DNA from: Theocolax elegans
Lineage: Eukaryota > Arthropoda > Insecta > Hymenoptera > Cerocephalidae
DNA: 64,000 nucleotides
NCBI GenBank assembly: GCA_026168455.1
Contig: CM047426.1
Coordinates: forward strand, 74,551,986 to 74,615,985
Reading direction: 5' to 3'
In this document: in pieces, positions 31,800 through 45,700 of the stretch
How positions within the stretch are numbered: position 1 is the first letter of the stretch
How the letters are laid out: each line of letters begins with the position of its first letter
The notes under the pieces: model-generated
Databases searched by the model: none
Told to the model about the DNA's origin: nothing
What the model saw: the letters and a program-made list of their open reading frames with translations, nothing else
Made by a program: the position numbers and the translations under genes

Positions 31800-32600
31800 A
31801 AATATATAGGTATATACGTGTATTCGGAGATTCAAATAGTAGTGGTGAAAGAGGAGCAAGTAGTTACGATACGAAATCAGTCATCGGTCCGAAATCCCAA
31901 ACAATTTGACAAAAGTGATTACGAGTGTATACCTCGTACTCGCGGTACACCGTCGAGCTAACCGATATAAATTAAAGCGCCATCTCACGCGACGCCTCGA
32001 GCTCTAATAATTACCGGCGAGTTATGAGTGCCGGAGGGTGTCAATTACCGGTACAAGCAGTCCGTGTCGACCCTTGGCTAGGAGAGAACGCCGCGCAATA
32101 TAACCGAGAGAAAGGAACCATGTACCTATATATATACACATATATATGTATACACTGATAGGAAGAGGGAGAGACTGAAAGAGCGAAAAAGAGAGGAGGT
32201 ATAACATATATATATTCCTACAACAGACGGCGTCTTGAGCTATATATCGAAAAACCGCGCACCAGAGAGAGGATAGACTAATGGTGTAGAAGCGAGCTAA
32301 GCGAGAGAGCGCGCAATGTACCACGCACTCGCAAAGAGAGAGAGAGGGAGAGTCGTAGAGTGAGAGACAGAGAGAGAGAGAGAGAAGGAGATAAATGCCA
32401 GACCCGCGAATGAAAATCCCCTTGTTCAACTGTATGGACGCATGCGCGCCCGATCGAATAACTTGCTCGGAAGTGGGGAGGTTCGACCAGGCTGAGACTC
32501 GTCACGGTACCGTAACAGAACCGAGACGGCTCGTACCGTCATCGCGACTTACCCATTTGTTGTTATGTCAAATTATCAGCTGATTAACCCAATTTTTCCC
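31800..32600. promoter_or_regulatory. GAGA-rich, GC-rich candidate regulatory region
   Basis: Contains clustered AGAGAGA runs (about 32165-32195 and 32335-32390) and GC-rich sequence with many CpG dinucleotides up to 32570. In insects GAGA runs can bind GAF-type factors at promoters and Polycomb elements. It lies 1.8-2.6 kb before the ATG at 34406, so it could be a promoter or 5' untranslated exon of that gene. The open frames here are short and simple-sequence driven. Confidence 0.35.
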
Positions 32601-34020
32601 TACAAGCTTGATTACATTTTTTTCTTTTCGCTTCATTCAGCCGTTTCTTTGTACAGTACGCGTTTTATTACTAAATCATGACATTTTAAGATTGTTAATA
32701 AATTCACTCAAGTCTATTTAAAAAGCATACAATTATTAATCGTTATCAATATTTTTATCGGGAATATCAAAATTGTTCTATTAACCTGAACATTTAAGTA
32801 TGATTATGTAAAAACAAACAAATAGTATATTGTAATGTAATGTATCTATTACATTAATTAATTGTCAATTATGCATTAAACAATGTCTGACCGATCCTGG
32901 CTATTACTACTGATTTTTGCACATGAATATTCATACGGTATTTTAGCGTAAATAGAATGTTTATCAAATAATTACATTTTACGTATTATTGTCGCAATTT
33001 TGTGGAATATTTAAATTGGATTTTCCTACTGGAATTACATTTGTATATAGAATTTAAATTAACATCTCCAAATATTTAGCGTATTAAGTGAAACAGAATA
33101 ATTAAAATTCTTTTTCATTTAAAGACTCAATATTTTTTACAACGTTAAATTTGTTCATTTCATTTTATAATTTTACAAGGTAACAAGAAGAGAATGTATT
33201 GTATTTGTTCTCAAATTTTACTAGATCCAGAACGACCTGGTTCTGTATGATTTTTGTGAAAATTCGAAGTTGTATTTTTATATAAGTAAATAATTGCACT
33301 AGCTAAATTGAAACACATATTGACGTTAAATAATATTTCAATTTCCGTTCTCATTGAAATTACATATTATTTTAAATAAATCATATGTATTTCTATTTAT
33401 ATTTTACATAGTGCTTTTTAAAGGGTATAAAGAAATAAATTTCATTAAAATATCAGTCTTAAGTAAGACATAATTTAATTAAATTTAAAGGTTCACTCAA
33501 AATCTAAGCACATTTTTAACGCGCTAATTTGTCGACTTTTCATTGCGCTACTCCGCGTGAAAACAAAAAATGTTTGGTATTAACGTAATGGATATGTACT
33601 TTATGGTACACCAAAACTTAAAGCGAAGAATCTGGCAGCTGAAGAGACTTCGTTGCGTTATATTAAGCTTAATCAAGTAGCGCCCTGGCGCTAAGAGTGT
33701 AATACAACGCATATTTCTAAGTATTCCAGTATCTTATTTTCCTAGACGCTATTTGAAAGAAATTTATTGTCCGTGGAGTCGAGGATAAGGTTGTGAAATC
33801 TCCAGGTGTACAATCAGAGGTAAAAATTACTTTATTTAATTAACTTTTTTGCTGCTTGAATTTATCGACAGAAGACGTAATATTGTGTCTATGCATGGAG
33901 TAGATGATAAACAGATATTTTAGATCGGGTGCTCCCTGAAATAGCTTGTAAAGAATAGTGCGAATCGATGTGATTAATGTAAATTAAGTTAATTTTAAGA
34001 ATTTGAACGGGTAAGCGTCG
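32601..34020. other. AT-rich stretch upstream of the 34.4-kb gene
   Basis: No coding frame. A near-perfect palindrome TAGCGCCCTGGCGCTA lies at about 33678-33693. Otherwise ordinary low-GC sequence. Confidence 0.45.
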
Positions 34021-34405
34021 AAAGCTCCGAAGTGACGGAGATCGAAGCGAGTGGCGGGTATCGGCGGGGTATAGGCGGGTGGAAGGAAAAGTGGAAAAAG
34101 GGTGATCAGCACATGGCAGGATCGGGAGCCGTGACCGAGGTTGTGACGGTTGCGCAGACCGCAGGGCGATACGAGATTACGAGCTCGGATGCGGATCGCT
34201 CGAAGCGCGGAGCGGCGGCCGGGTCGGGGCGGCGAGGAGCGGGGGAGGTCTTCGGCCAGAGCGGTGATAGGTGTGTACCGCGACCCGCCGCGGCCCGCGA
34301 GTCGACTCGAGCCGAGTGATGCAGTAGTGGGGAGGGCGCACAACTCGACTCTTCGGCTCGGCTCGGCTCGGCGACGAGGAGGCTCTCAGTACGTTCGTTC
34401 GCAAG
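34021..34405 (+). other. GC-rich 5' untranslated leader
   Basis: A strongly GC- and CpG-rich stretch leads directly into the ATG at 34406. A GGCTCGGCTCGGCTCGGC short tandem lies at about 34356-34373. Several overlapping frames on both strands are open only because of the composition. Reading it as the leader of the 34406 gene is inference. Confidence 0.5.
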
Positions 34406-34785
34406 ATGGCAGACGGGCCGTCCGTTCAAGAATCGCTGTCGTCCACGGAGCCGGGGGTGCCCCGGGAGCGGCACAAACGACCCGAGGGTACCGATAATAT
34501 CAAAATCGCGAGTGCGGTGGTGCTCGTTGAACGCAGTGAAATCGCCGAGAGCCGCAAGAAGCTACGTGTGTCTAATAATAATAATAATGGTGGTGTTGTT
34601 GGTGCCGGGCGTAGCAAGGATAACACCAAGAAGACCCTCGAGAGCGACGAATCGCTCGACGCGGATGGCCAGCAGAGGAAGACCAGGGCCGAGGCCAAGA
34701 AGAAGGCCCAACAGGACGTAGGAGGCGGGCCCTGCGCCAAGAAGCGCTGCGCCGATCGATACGACAGCTCCGAGAGCTCCGACAG
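34406..34785 (+). CDS. First coding exon of an unidentified, probably nuclear, protein
   Basis: The ATG at 34406 (context AAG ATG GCA) opens 126 codons plus two bases that end at a consensus donor, CAG|GTAACC, at 34786. The product is highly charged and low in complexity: a Ser/Glu/Pro-rich start, a five-Asn run from an AAT microsatellite near residues 57-61, basic clusters (KTRAEAKKKA, AKKRC) that could serve nuclear import, and a Ser/Asp end (YDSSESSDR). There is no domain that I recognise. The exon leaves two bases for the next codon; no second exon could be fixed, though a phase-compatible candidate lies at 57817. A disordered amino terminus followed by a very long intron is typical of insect developmental or chromatin genes, but that is inference. 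Confidence 0.6.
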
Positions 34786-37700
34786 GTAACCGGGATACAC
34801 TTACCTACACCTACCACTCTGCACTCTTTTACTATACCTTCTTTTTCTTCTTTTCCTTCTTTTTTACATTTCTCCTCGTTCAACCTTACTCTTCTTCTTC
34901 TTCTTCTACACTCGTATTTTACTCTTACCGCCGAAAGTTCCAGTTTACTTTTGACAACTAGCTGTCTTGATGTTATGCCATTTACATTTTTCTTACACTT
35001 ACGCCTCTGTATTTTTGTTTGTGCTCATGTTTTATAGTTTTCGAATCCGAATACATCATTCACTGGGTCGACATTTTTCATTCGCAGTTTAATAATATTA
35101 CTACTTTGTCGTTAGAATAATTTAATTAAGCGATTTTAAATAAAGTAACTTTCGGGTTTTTCGTCGCTCAAGAAGCACTTTCGTAATTTTTAACGAATAT
35201 TTGTTTCGTTTTCGACGGCGGTAAAAAAGCTTTTATTTATAAATGGTGCGAGTGATTGTGCAAATATTTACTAAAAATCGTAAAAAAATTGTTCACCGTT
35301 ACGCGATAAAACAACTGGTTGTGCTTCTTGTAAATTGCACTGGCCATGGATTGATGAAAAACATTGCTTTTAGAACTTAATATTAATTTACCATTTTTTA
35401 TATAAAAATTACAAAATTCTTGCTTTTAGGAAAATACAGTATAAAATACAACACGACGCCGTTTACGCGGTTGAAAAATAAATAAAATCAGCTTTTAAAA
35501 GTTTATGGCAACAATTTCTGCAGTAACTCTTTTATGGAGGTATTGCTATCTACTATTATTGTTGCAAAAATAAAGAAAGTTTATTCTCGTTCTTTCGTAT
35601 AAGTAAATTATAAATAAAAGTTAAGCAAATTTATTAAAATACTCAAATTTTTACATTTTTAAATGATTTTTAAGACGGATGATTAACATCACTTTTTGGA
35701 ATTATCATAAATATTTTTATATTAAATAATTAATTTTTTTTTATAAAATCGGAGATAAAAATTGAAATCCACCAATAAATAATACGATTTTACAAACGCG
35801 TACAATATAACTCAATTTAATTCTTTGACTTGCAGTACACATATGCATATTGAATATTATTCAATTATAAAATCCATTTAAAATTCTAACGATCGAATTA
35901 ATATTAAAAATAAATATATTCCCCGTTATGCATTATTACTCGATAATAACAATAATAACATTGTTAATATACAAAATAAATGCATGATCGATTACTCATT
36001 GTAATAGTCGATTTAATCGTTGTAAGCTTTCGAAATACAATTCACGCTTAAAAGTATGTAAAAACATTGCATTCGAGCACTGATAAGATAGAGGAAATGC
36101 CTCGATAAGAATTCCATTTTTATTGCAAGAAGGAATCGAATTTGTTTATAAATAACGAGATAATCAATTCTATCGCACGTGTAGAATTGCATTGTTTTCT
36201 AATTGAAATTTTAATAAAAATCCATTGCAATGCAAGTATTATAAAAGAAACTTTTTTATAGGAATGATGTAGCTCAAGGCCTTTTATATCTAGTGATTTC
36301 TTTGCGCAACATTTCTCGTTACATACGCCCTTAGAGTTGGAGCATTATTCTTCCTAATAAGATTTTTCCTTACACGGTTATTAATTTCGCAAATTTTCAT
36401 TTCGTACTGGCCAAGCAATTTTCATGTATATGTTTGCTTTCGCACACAAATGATTTTGTGTACTTGGGTTAAATTTTAGTTGAATAATTAATGAACTCGA
36501 TGTGTTACATTTGTAAGCAAATTGAAAGTTGTGTGTTTCAGTGACAGACGTTTAATCGAATTGACTTGTGCTATCGTAAAAAAAGATATTAATAAATCAA
36601 CGTACACGTCAGTTAGTTTTAACTAGTTATTTCGTTTCAAAAATCTGTATTTTTTCGTTTTAATAAACAATTTAATTATATTATTTTAACTAGCTTTAAT
36701 GCAGCCCAGGACTTTATTTACAATTATAATAACACAATATTTGAAGTTTTTATCGACTATAATTTAATTCAGTACTTATTCGTATTTTTTAATTTTGACA
36801 ATATAATTAAAACCGTATTGCATTATACGTTAAAAATAAGGGAAACGAAAACGAAAACGACTGAAACTCCGTAAAATTTTTAAAAGGTAAATTGATATAG
36901 TTGAACAATATTCCATATCAAGACTGATTCGTAGAACTGAAAGTATAGGTAGGTAGAGAATTTCGGGCTGGGCTCTGGCAAGCCAGATATCGACTCGGTT
37001 ACGGTCTAGTATCTCGAGAGAAATTAATATGTTCTAGCGAATAATTGCGAATCAACTAGAAATAGGTCGAAGCTAAGTAGCTAAACGACTCGCATTAGTG
37101 TGTTCGCGGTTTAGTCGGATAAAACCGAGCCGAAGGTTGTCGATTCTATTTAAATGCGATTCTCGTTACTCTCTTTTGTTTCTCTATCTGTACACTTGCT
37201 TCTTTCAAAAGCAAATTTTATTTTCAACAAGATAAAACATTCGCCATAAATATTTTCAAGGAAGTTCTTTTGTCTCTTCACCGATAAACTGGGTCGTCGA
37301 CCTGTCACAAGTTAAACTTAAGTTCCGACTACTTTTTATTCGATATTGGACGGACGTAAACTAATAATTTCGAATTTTTCATAATTAACATTTCGCGGTA
37401 TTCTAGTCGTTTAAAAAAATAAACACACGAAAAAGATCACTGCGATAGTAGAGAAAGAAAGTTAAGAAGTTATAATAATCAGTTGTATTACAATCATCAC
37501 TGCAGATATTTCATTTAACATTTCTAAAACTTGCATACAAGTTATATTTATTTTTGCTGTCAATATTCATATTTGATCTAAGCAGATTACTCTATGAAGT
37601 CTCACTTGGATATTTAAAGCAAAGAGAGTAGTACTAAAAGATTTTAGATAATTATTTGTTTGTTTTTTTAAGAAAATCAAGTGACATAAGTATTTTAATT

Positions 37701-39230
37701 GTACTGTCAAAGTAAATAACACCAATCATTATTATATAATTAAATATGATATATGGTAAACTGTTTATTTTAATATTTAATGCGGAGGAAATTCTTTGAA
37801 TTTGCAAAATGAGCAGAAATTTTTAATATACCACTTTAAAAGAACGTGATACGAAGAAGGTATGTTAATAATAATGTAGCTTTTTCCATTTATTTCAGTG
37901 CCCTTGTTTTACGAAGGATGCAAAACTTTTCATTTTTACGTTTCAAATTGTTTTTCTGACTCTCTCGTGGCTTTTCTTTGAGCGACCCTTTTTCATCTTT
38001 CTGTTTACCGAAGGTGTACTCTTTTTACCGTGTCCACATCAAGAGAATCTGTTATACTGCAACTACTTTGAAAACCGTAACATTCTTCAAAAGTATTTTT
38101 TTATAAAAAAGAGTTTTTAGAATTTTTTGCATACGAATATGTATTATCTAAACAATGTTAATATTTTGAATGAATTAAAAAGATAATTTGGTACTACAAT
38201 AACTAATCATACACATTTTAATAAGGAGTATAAAATATTCTAACAAGTTGACAAAATAGGTGAAAGATTATGTATACACATTTTTTATTGTCGCTATAAA
38301 TAACATATAAGTTTGTTGATACGAAAAAAAAAAAACGATGTCGATCAATGGAAAAATTGTTGTGTTTTAAAATGCTGTGCAATCAATTAGCATGCGAAAG
38401 TTCATGCGGTTCATGTTTAAAAAAAAACTTGACCAACACACAATCGGTTCAGATGTGATTTGTAAACAAGCGTCATGTAAGTTGCTTCTTTTGCGAGATC
38501 GAAACGTTGATACAGGCGATACTTAGTTTCTTTGCGAGTCACAGCAGTTTCTTCGATCGCGTGTGTAACAGAAAATCGTAATTGCAAAATGATCCGTTTC
38601 GACTAACCTTGTAGTTACACTGTTTGGCACGTGTAAAACTTTACTTTGACAAATTTTTTAAAACTTCAAATTTATTAAACATGCTCTACTTTACTTTTCT
38701 TATGAAACCTAATTTATTCGTATTTTGCGATTTTGCTAGTAGAAATTAATGTAATGGTACGATTCCTTTACAAGTGTTTTTAAATATAATCATATATTAT
38801 TTATAATTACTGAATAATTAATCTATTAAGTAGTAAGTTGGGTTTTTACGAGTGATTATATTGACAATAAATTAGCATATTATATTCATGTTTATTTATG
38901 AGTTGCGCGTAATAGTAAATTACAATTTCTTCTTTGAACTTTTTAATGATTTGTTATTTTTCTTTTTTAAAATTTTAACGCTTATGTCCTCGATAAAAAT
39001 GTTGATTCCAAGTTTGATACAAAGAGTACCTTACAATCGAATATGCTCCAAAATCATCGAGAAACATTTATCAACAAAATCTGACGTTATAGATATAAAA
39101 TATAACAATTCCATTTTCGAAAAAGTCAATATTACAAAGAAAACGTTTTGAAAAACTTGTGACGATGTTGAAAACCCATTCAAATCAGAAATCATTCAAA
39201 AATTTTCCAAATCTACATACCCTTCAGCAT
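34786..39230. other. Probable start of a very long intron
   Basis: AT-rich, with no supported exon. A slightly GC-richer patch lies at about 36955-37150. This is ordinary intron-like DNA. Confidence 0.4.
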
Positions 39231-39392
39231 CCGCGTTTTTCTCGCGTAAACTGCGGGGGCAGACACGATATTCCTCTACGAGGTCGTTGAACGTCGAGCG
39301 TATTTTCGGAGCGTGGGAAATCGTCGAGCTCGTCCGGAAAACACATCTCCGCGAGGTACCCGCGAGGCTTTTTGTGGATTTTTCACCGACCA
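39231..39392. other. GC-rich islet beside a GA microsatellite
   Basis: About 160 GC-rich bases (CTGCGGGGGCAG, GGTCGTTGAACGTCGAGCG) stand out from the AT-rich background. No long frame is free of the neighbouring simple repeat. Possibly a conserved non-coding element. Confidence 0.3.
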
Positions 39393-39393
39393 A

Positions 39394-39449
<56 letters not shown>
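39393..39449 (+). repeat. GA dinucleotide microsatellite
   Basis: 57 bases of near-pure AG/GA with one ACAG interruption. It drives several meaningless Arg/Glu open frames around it. Confidence 0.95.
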
Positions 39450-39452
<3 letters not shown>

Positions 39453-42400
39453 GGTGAACTCACCGCTCGGTATATCGATTGCGCTTTTTGTTGTCGACTC
39501 TCTGCTAATCGTCAACGTGTCTGTATACACGCATTCATTTTTTCTCTTTCTCGTTCGTTATTAGGAGTTTTATGAAGGGGTTTGCGGAATGTTGAAGATG
39601 GTATCAGTGCGTATGTGAGTGTGTGTCTGCACTTGTTTTTGTATTTTAACAAATTTAACGTACAAGTCAACGACTTCTTAGCTTAACAACTTTTTTAATC
39701 AAACAACATATTTAATATAATAAAATGTTTAAGAACTACATGACTAATTATTATTATCGTGAAACTTGTATTCCTAATATTAAGTAAGATATATCGTATT
39801 TCGTACACAACATATTCAGTATCAAACATATCGGATATTTTTATCGAATTGAGCGATGCGTAAAGAATCTTTATTCATGATATTATATCACGTTACGACA
39901 ATTAGATCATTTTTAAATTTGTATTTGACAAATGTTATACACTGGAATAATCATTACGCATATCATAAATTTTTCTATAAATTAAGAATTTAATGTAGTC
40001 ATTCAATTATAACAATTTAATTATCAAATGATCAAAGCCAATCTAATAATAAATTTGGAAAAGGAAATTTAATTTTTATTCATTTAACTTATCTTAATTA
40101 TACCAACAAAAAAACAGTCAATTAGCGATATATCTTACGAATATTTATATACTTTTCATGTATTATCAAGTTTTCTCCATATGCGGATTTATCGGAAAAT
40201 AAAGTCTTTATCATTATAGCAACTGAAATAGCTAGTTTTAATCCAAAAGCTTTGTAAAAATATGTATTTCTCTATTCCCGCTTAAAAGTTCTCTTTTAAC
40301 TTTTGTTAAAAGTTTACAACGTAGTTTTACTTGGTATAAAGAAAAGTAAAATGCAAATGTTTGTGTAAATAGTGTTTGTAAATAGGTTTATATAAAAAGT
40401 TTAATTTAAAACTTACTTTCATCTAAGGCAGGAGGAAATATAAAAGCACATAAAGACCGAAAGTACAGTTGTATAAAAAAGAAATAAAATTGAAAATGAT
40501 AACGCAATATTCTCATTTCGGTAAGATAAACAGAATGAACGCGACACTTGGCCTGAAAAGCGGATTCATCCCGCAGCAGAGTATAATCAAAAGAGCGAAG
40601 GAAAAGAACACGTCAGTACAAAAGATTGGCGCAGCCGTGTCGCATCTTGAATGATTCTCGACACAATTACGTGTAGCCCTTAGACTCGACTTTTATATTC
40701 CAGGCACGAGTTTACGGCTCGAAGAACCGCAACTACCACGACGACAAAATACACACGGGGCTTTGTGCCTCCCGAAATTTTCGGCCGAGGACCTCTTTTT
40801 TTTCACGTGGCGTGTGCGAATATCTGACCCCTCATTAGCCTCTACGCGAATATTCGACATTTACATGAGCTCCTTTTCGTAATGAAGCCTACGTTTCTAC
40901 AATAGGATTCGTGCGGCTTTTTTTTATCCCATACGAAACTTTACTTTCTCGCATATGCTAATATCTATAGGGGAGTTTTAGAATCAACTTTGTATCCAGA
41001 TTTTCCTTTACAACAATGTGAGAACAGTTTTGTTGAAAACATAATTGTTCGCTACGGAGTTTTCTACGTTATTAAAATATTTAAATTTATTTTAAATTTG
41101 TATAGAGATGAACCTTTCTTATTTCTACTATTCTGTACATTTATTATTTTGTCGTTTTTGAGAGCTTTATATATTACGGAGAGAGAAGATTTGAAATTTA
41201 AAACTGCAAGGTGGAATCGTCTATATAAATATTGCAACCATTAAATGCATCGAGAAAAATAAATAATTGTTATTGAGGATCGATATACATGCAAATATAA
41301 ATGCTAAACTTGCAAATAAAGAACATTTAGTGGATTCAATAAAATATTGTATTGTATAAGTATATTCCTGAAAAATCTATTTGTCTGAAACCAATAAATA
41401 TTTATTAGGAGTATTAGTTGATGTAAAGGTAACGTATTTAAAACTACATAAAATGTTTATTGGTTTTAAACAAATATTTTTAAAAATACAGGATAACATA
41501 TTTTATTGAACGCGCCAAATTTGTTTTTCACAGTGTGACAAAATTACAGAGCATCACTATAGTACAATAAAAAATAAAATAATGCGCAACAAAATTTCCA
41601 TTATCCGCAGCAGACGAGACCGTTTTCTCTCGTGTTTCCTACAAAGATGGGTTGGCCCTCCCAGGAATGGCTAGATTTTATGCATAGAGCGATCAGCTCA
41701 AGCGATAAGCTCCAGAGGGGAAGTCGAGACGCGGGAGGATTCGCGTCGCGCTTTTCCGATGGGAGTAGAGTTCTCTCCCACCTTTTTCTCTCATCTCGGT
41801 TAAATTGACCGCTGGATTATTAATACGACGTTGCCTCCTGCAAAGGCGCTTTTGCCATATTTCGACCTTTAAATTGTTATTCAGTCGATCTTTGAGTTCT
41901 AACTGCCATTGTTAAGTCATATTTATCTTCTTCCTTTATTTGCAATATATTTTTCAGCTAACTTTTGCCTCAAATATCGTAGCTTAATATATTGTTGAAA
42001 CACTTGTAAAATTATTATTAACCGTAGATTTCTTCAATATTTTCAGTAACGTATAAAAGTTTTCGTCAGTACAACGCATTCTATAAATTAAAAAGCTTTA
42101 ATATTTAAAATCCATACCGTGGAAAATATCATTTAGCTCGAAAATAAAACTTATTTCCGTAAACAAATCAGTTTACTTTTACTAGGTTACATTGGAAATA
42201 TTTAAACCAATTTACATGTTAAATAAATTCATCAGTTAATTTTAAAAGAAAAACCTACGAAGAACCACCGGTTGTGTTTGGTCAAATCAAAAGTTTCAAG
42301 ACATAACGTGACAGCTGTCATAGTCAGCTTAGGTTTGCTACAGAACTTGTGTACGTCACATAATTTGCAAGGGTCATGCAATCCCGTCTCTCTTCCGTCA

Positions 42401-42723
42401 ACAAGAGATATTCATAGAATTTAACACAGAATCTTACCCTAAAAAAATGCAAAGCTTATAATAACTAATGGTTAATATAAAAAAGTAACATCTGGTCGCT
42501 AAAATTTTAAATACAATAAAGTTGAGAAGTTAAAATAAATTAAAGTGACAAAATAAATAAAAATTGTAGTAAAATAAACGATTAGAGTGATAATAATGTT
42601 TGGTTATAAAATATTAAAATATGCAATTAAAAACATTGATAATTTAACTTGGTTTCTAAGCCTAATGAGTTGAGAGGGTAGATTGTTTCAAGCAGGGTCC
42701 CTCGCAAACATGTAAACTAGCTA
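39450..42723. other. Non-coding DNA with GC-rich patches
   Basis: AT-rich, with GC-richer patches at about 40500-40870 and 41590-41830. Small open frames at 40469-40654 and 40990-41244 (the latter with one hydrophobic segment) lack recognisable motifs and splice context, so they are not called. Confidence 0.35.
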
Positions 42724-42760
42724 TTAACCCGTTAGTGCCCACTAGGACATATTCGCCCAA
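42724..42760. repeat. Possible solitary piggyBac-type terminus
   Basis: TTAA followed by CCCGTTAGTGCCC resembles the end of the large palindromic element at 59219 (TTAA, CCCATTAAGTCCC). I found no matching opposite end nearby. It may be a remnant or chance. Confidence 0.25.
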
Positions 42761-45700
42761 GCGCTATCAGACTACCAAAAATTGATTGTAATCAAATAAT
42801 TAAGTTTTGAAATTTATCCAATAATAGTATGAGATTTGTAAAAGAGTCTCGTACTATTAATGCTTATAAATTAATAATTTTATTTTACGGTAAGATGTTC
42901 ATGCTTAACTCGTCTTTTTTTATTAAATGATCTGAAATATTAAATTGGAACTATGATAGTCGCAAATTATTCTGGTATTGCAAACAATCCGATTAGTAAT
43001 AATTTTGATAAAAGAATATCAATACAAAACCGCTTTCCGCGACTATTAGCTGTCTTTTAAGCCAAAACTTCATTACAGAATTAAAAAAATTATTTTAATT
43101 AATAACAAACGTTATAGGCGTTGATCTAAGATATAATTATTTTAACATAAAAGTAACACTTATTATTACTTTTAATTAATATTAATGATAAAATTTATAA
43201 AAGTAGTCGAGCGCTCAAATAACTGCACAATATATCGACGTATCTGACTCCAATTTTATCGCTGAATGTATTTTACATATTTCATGTATTGACGAGTAGT
43301 TTTAAAAATAAGAATATGGGCTAAACCTTAGTTTAGAATTTTCCGAAATATCCAATCCACACTGATAAAGTTAAAGGAAAGAATAATCAAATGATATTCT
43401 GTTACCAGGATATCGGACACATAAAATTCCTGGTCACGTATATAATTAATTTAGATAGTGATCATCATTTAATTAGAAAATTCTCGAAGAATATTAAGCT
43501 TTTAATTGAGTTTAATCGTCACCAAGATACAAGATAACCTTGTCCAATAAACTTGAAAATCAGTCGAAGATAAGAGCGAGGCGAAGTGGACTCGACACTT
43601 CCTCGAGATATCAGAGCAAACGTCCCATCGAAAAAAGTCCAGTGAGCAAAAAAAGCAGCACAAAAACTGCGCGAATCGCATTGTGCTGGTAATGCAAGAT
43701 TAATGACGGTATCGCCTTGTTTCTTACTCTCCGAGTTTCTACGATAAAAGACTCCCTCTTTCTGATATAGCAACTACGAAACTCGCTGTAGTCGTGATCC
43801 TCACTCCTTTTTATTTTACATTTTCAAACATCCCATTGTCCCCTCGATAGAATCGAATACTTTTGTTTTTAGGTTTATGAACATTTTCTCTTCTCTCCTT
43901 ATTTTATCGAACATTTTACGTTGATGGCGATATACAGCGTTTCGTAAATGTGTCAGAGATAGAGAAAAATATCTATTATACTATTCAATTGTTATTCCAC
44001 ATCACGATCAATAACTGCACGCAAACAAAATTTTGATTGATATACAATATGAAGTTAGAATTTATATAAAGCATAAGTAATTAGTACTTATACGGCATCA
44101 GAAAAGAAAAAAAGCAATTTAAAATACAGGAATGAGAAATCTACTTATACACATACATATAATACGTACACGTAAATAAGAACTGATCAGAGAGATGTTC
44201 GGAGTCTCGAAAAGCCTTTTATACTCCACGGTTCTCGTTGCTTCTTTTACATCTCGTGGCTTCCCCCCTCCCGTTTTTCACGCACATCGCACCACAGGGC
44301 GTACAATCCTGGCAATAACCTTGTTACACCCTCTAAACGGGTTTTCTACCACGATTATGTTCCACATTCTTTTTTTCCCTCTTCTCTCCCTCGGCAATGT
44401 GTTACTGCTTTCTAATAAAGGCGCATACCTGCTTTTCAAACGAAAATTGCTGCGTCGTGAGATTTTTGTTTTTGTTGCTGTCGAATGAATAAGCAAGAGT
44501 TGTAATCGTCTCGACAAATTTCGTAAGGAGAATAATACTTGGTTTTTTTTCGTCGATTGAACCTCATTTCGCAATTTGCAGTAACGTATTCTCGAAGTTG
44601 CTGTTCTAAGTATTTCCTGTTTGCCAAAGTTTATTTATTATTTATATGTAGGTATATGCTTTGTCGATTTAATTTCACAGATGCGGCTCGAGCACTGCAT
44701 TCAAATTAATACAATTAAATTAAGTTTTATTATTACTTTATTTTCACCATGTTCAGCTTTTGCAAGTACTAATGTACCTACGGGAATTTGTAAACTTCGT
44801 ACATTGGATTCAATTTGTAACGTATTTGCAGTTTAATTTTCAACGTTGTATATATATATGGATCGAGTTCACTAAATCTTATCTGTTTACTTGGAATACA
44901 GCGAACACTTGAATTAACATCACCTTGAAATTAGCACATCATTCTCTTTTTTCAATTTCAACGAGAGTGTATATAAACAACTCAAATAAGATTTATACGA
45001 TGTGCGGTTTAATAATTAAAATGTTATAACCATCGCTTTATACTGCTTTTTAACATAAAAAAAGTTTATAAATAATTTATTGCCAAATTAAGAATTTAAA
45101 GTCACACGTCAATTGTAAAAAAACTTCAAATAATTCATTTTTCATGCGTATATTTGCCGCTAAATTGTTCGCTATTATAGTTTTGAAACGTATACGTCAA
45201 AAATTAATAACAAAATAAAAGAGTAAGTAAAAAGTTCGTACAGCTCGTATATTAATTGAACGGTATCTCGAAAAATTTCACGCGTCCTTCGATCTCGTCC
45301 GGTTATTCATGGAATCCTTGGCCATGGCCGTGAAAGTGAAATTATATTCGTGAATGGGGACCGCGAGGTCTCGTTACCGTTTAATACGCGACGTAACTCG
45401 CGATCGCTTGTACTCAGGACAGTTATATAATCGCTATCCTCCTTTTTTTTCCTTCCTTCTCTCATATAATCGCAGCTGGATTTTTGCCTCGCGACGGGTA
45501 TCGGGGAATGCTGGACCTCTTTTTTCCATCGACATTGAGATTTTTGTTATATCGGTTATCGATATATTCAGTATTACATTCGTTTGTACGTAATATGTAA
45601 TGCTTGACATCCTGGTTGAACGATCGTTGTAAATTGTTGCTCTGCGCTTTTGATCCGAAACATTTATTACCGATTGCGTAGGATGTGGCATTTGATTATT

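Noticed and set aside
32022..32583. Ser/Leu-rich or Arg/Glu-rich frames near 32 kb
   Set aside because: Products of the GAGA/TCTC simple repeats.
34032..34883. Multiple plus and minus frames around 34.0-34.9 kb other than the one starting at 34406
   Set aside because: GC-rich sequence has few stops. Only the 34406 frame has an ATG in a good context and ends at a consensus donor.
39276..39575. Four overlapping frames around 39.4 kb
   Set aside because: Driven by the GA microsatellite, giving alternating Arg-Glu or Ser-Leu text.
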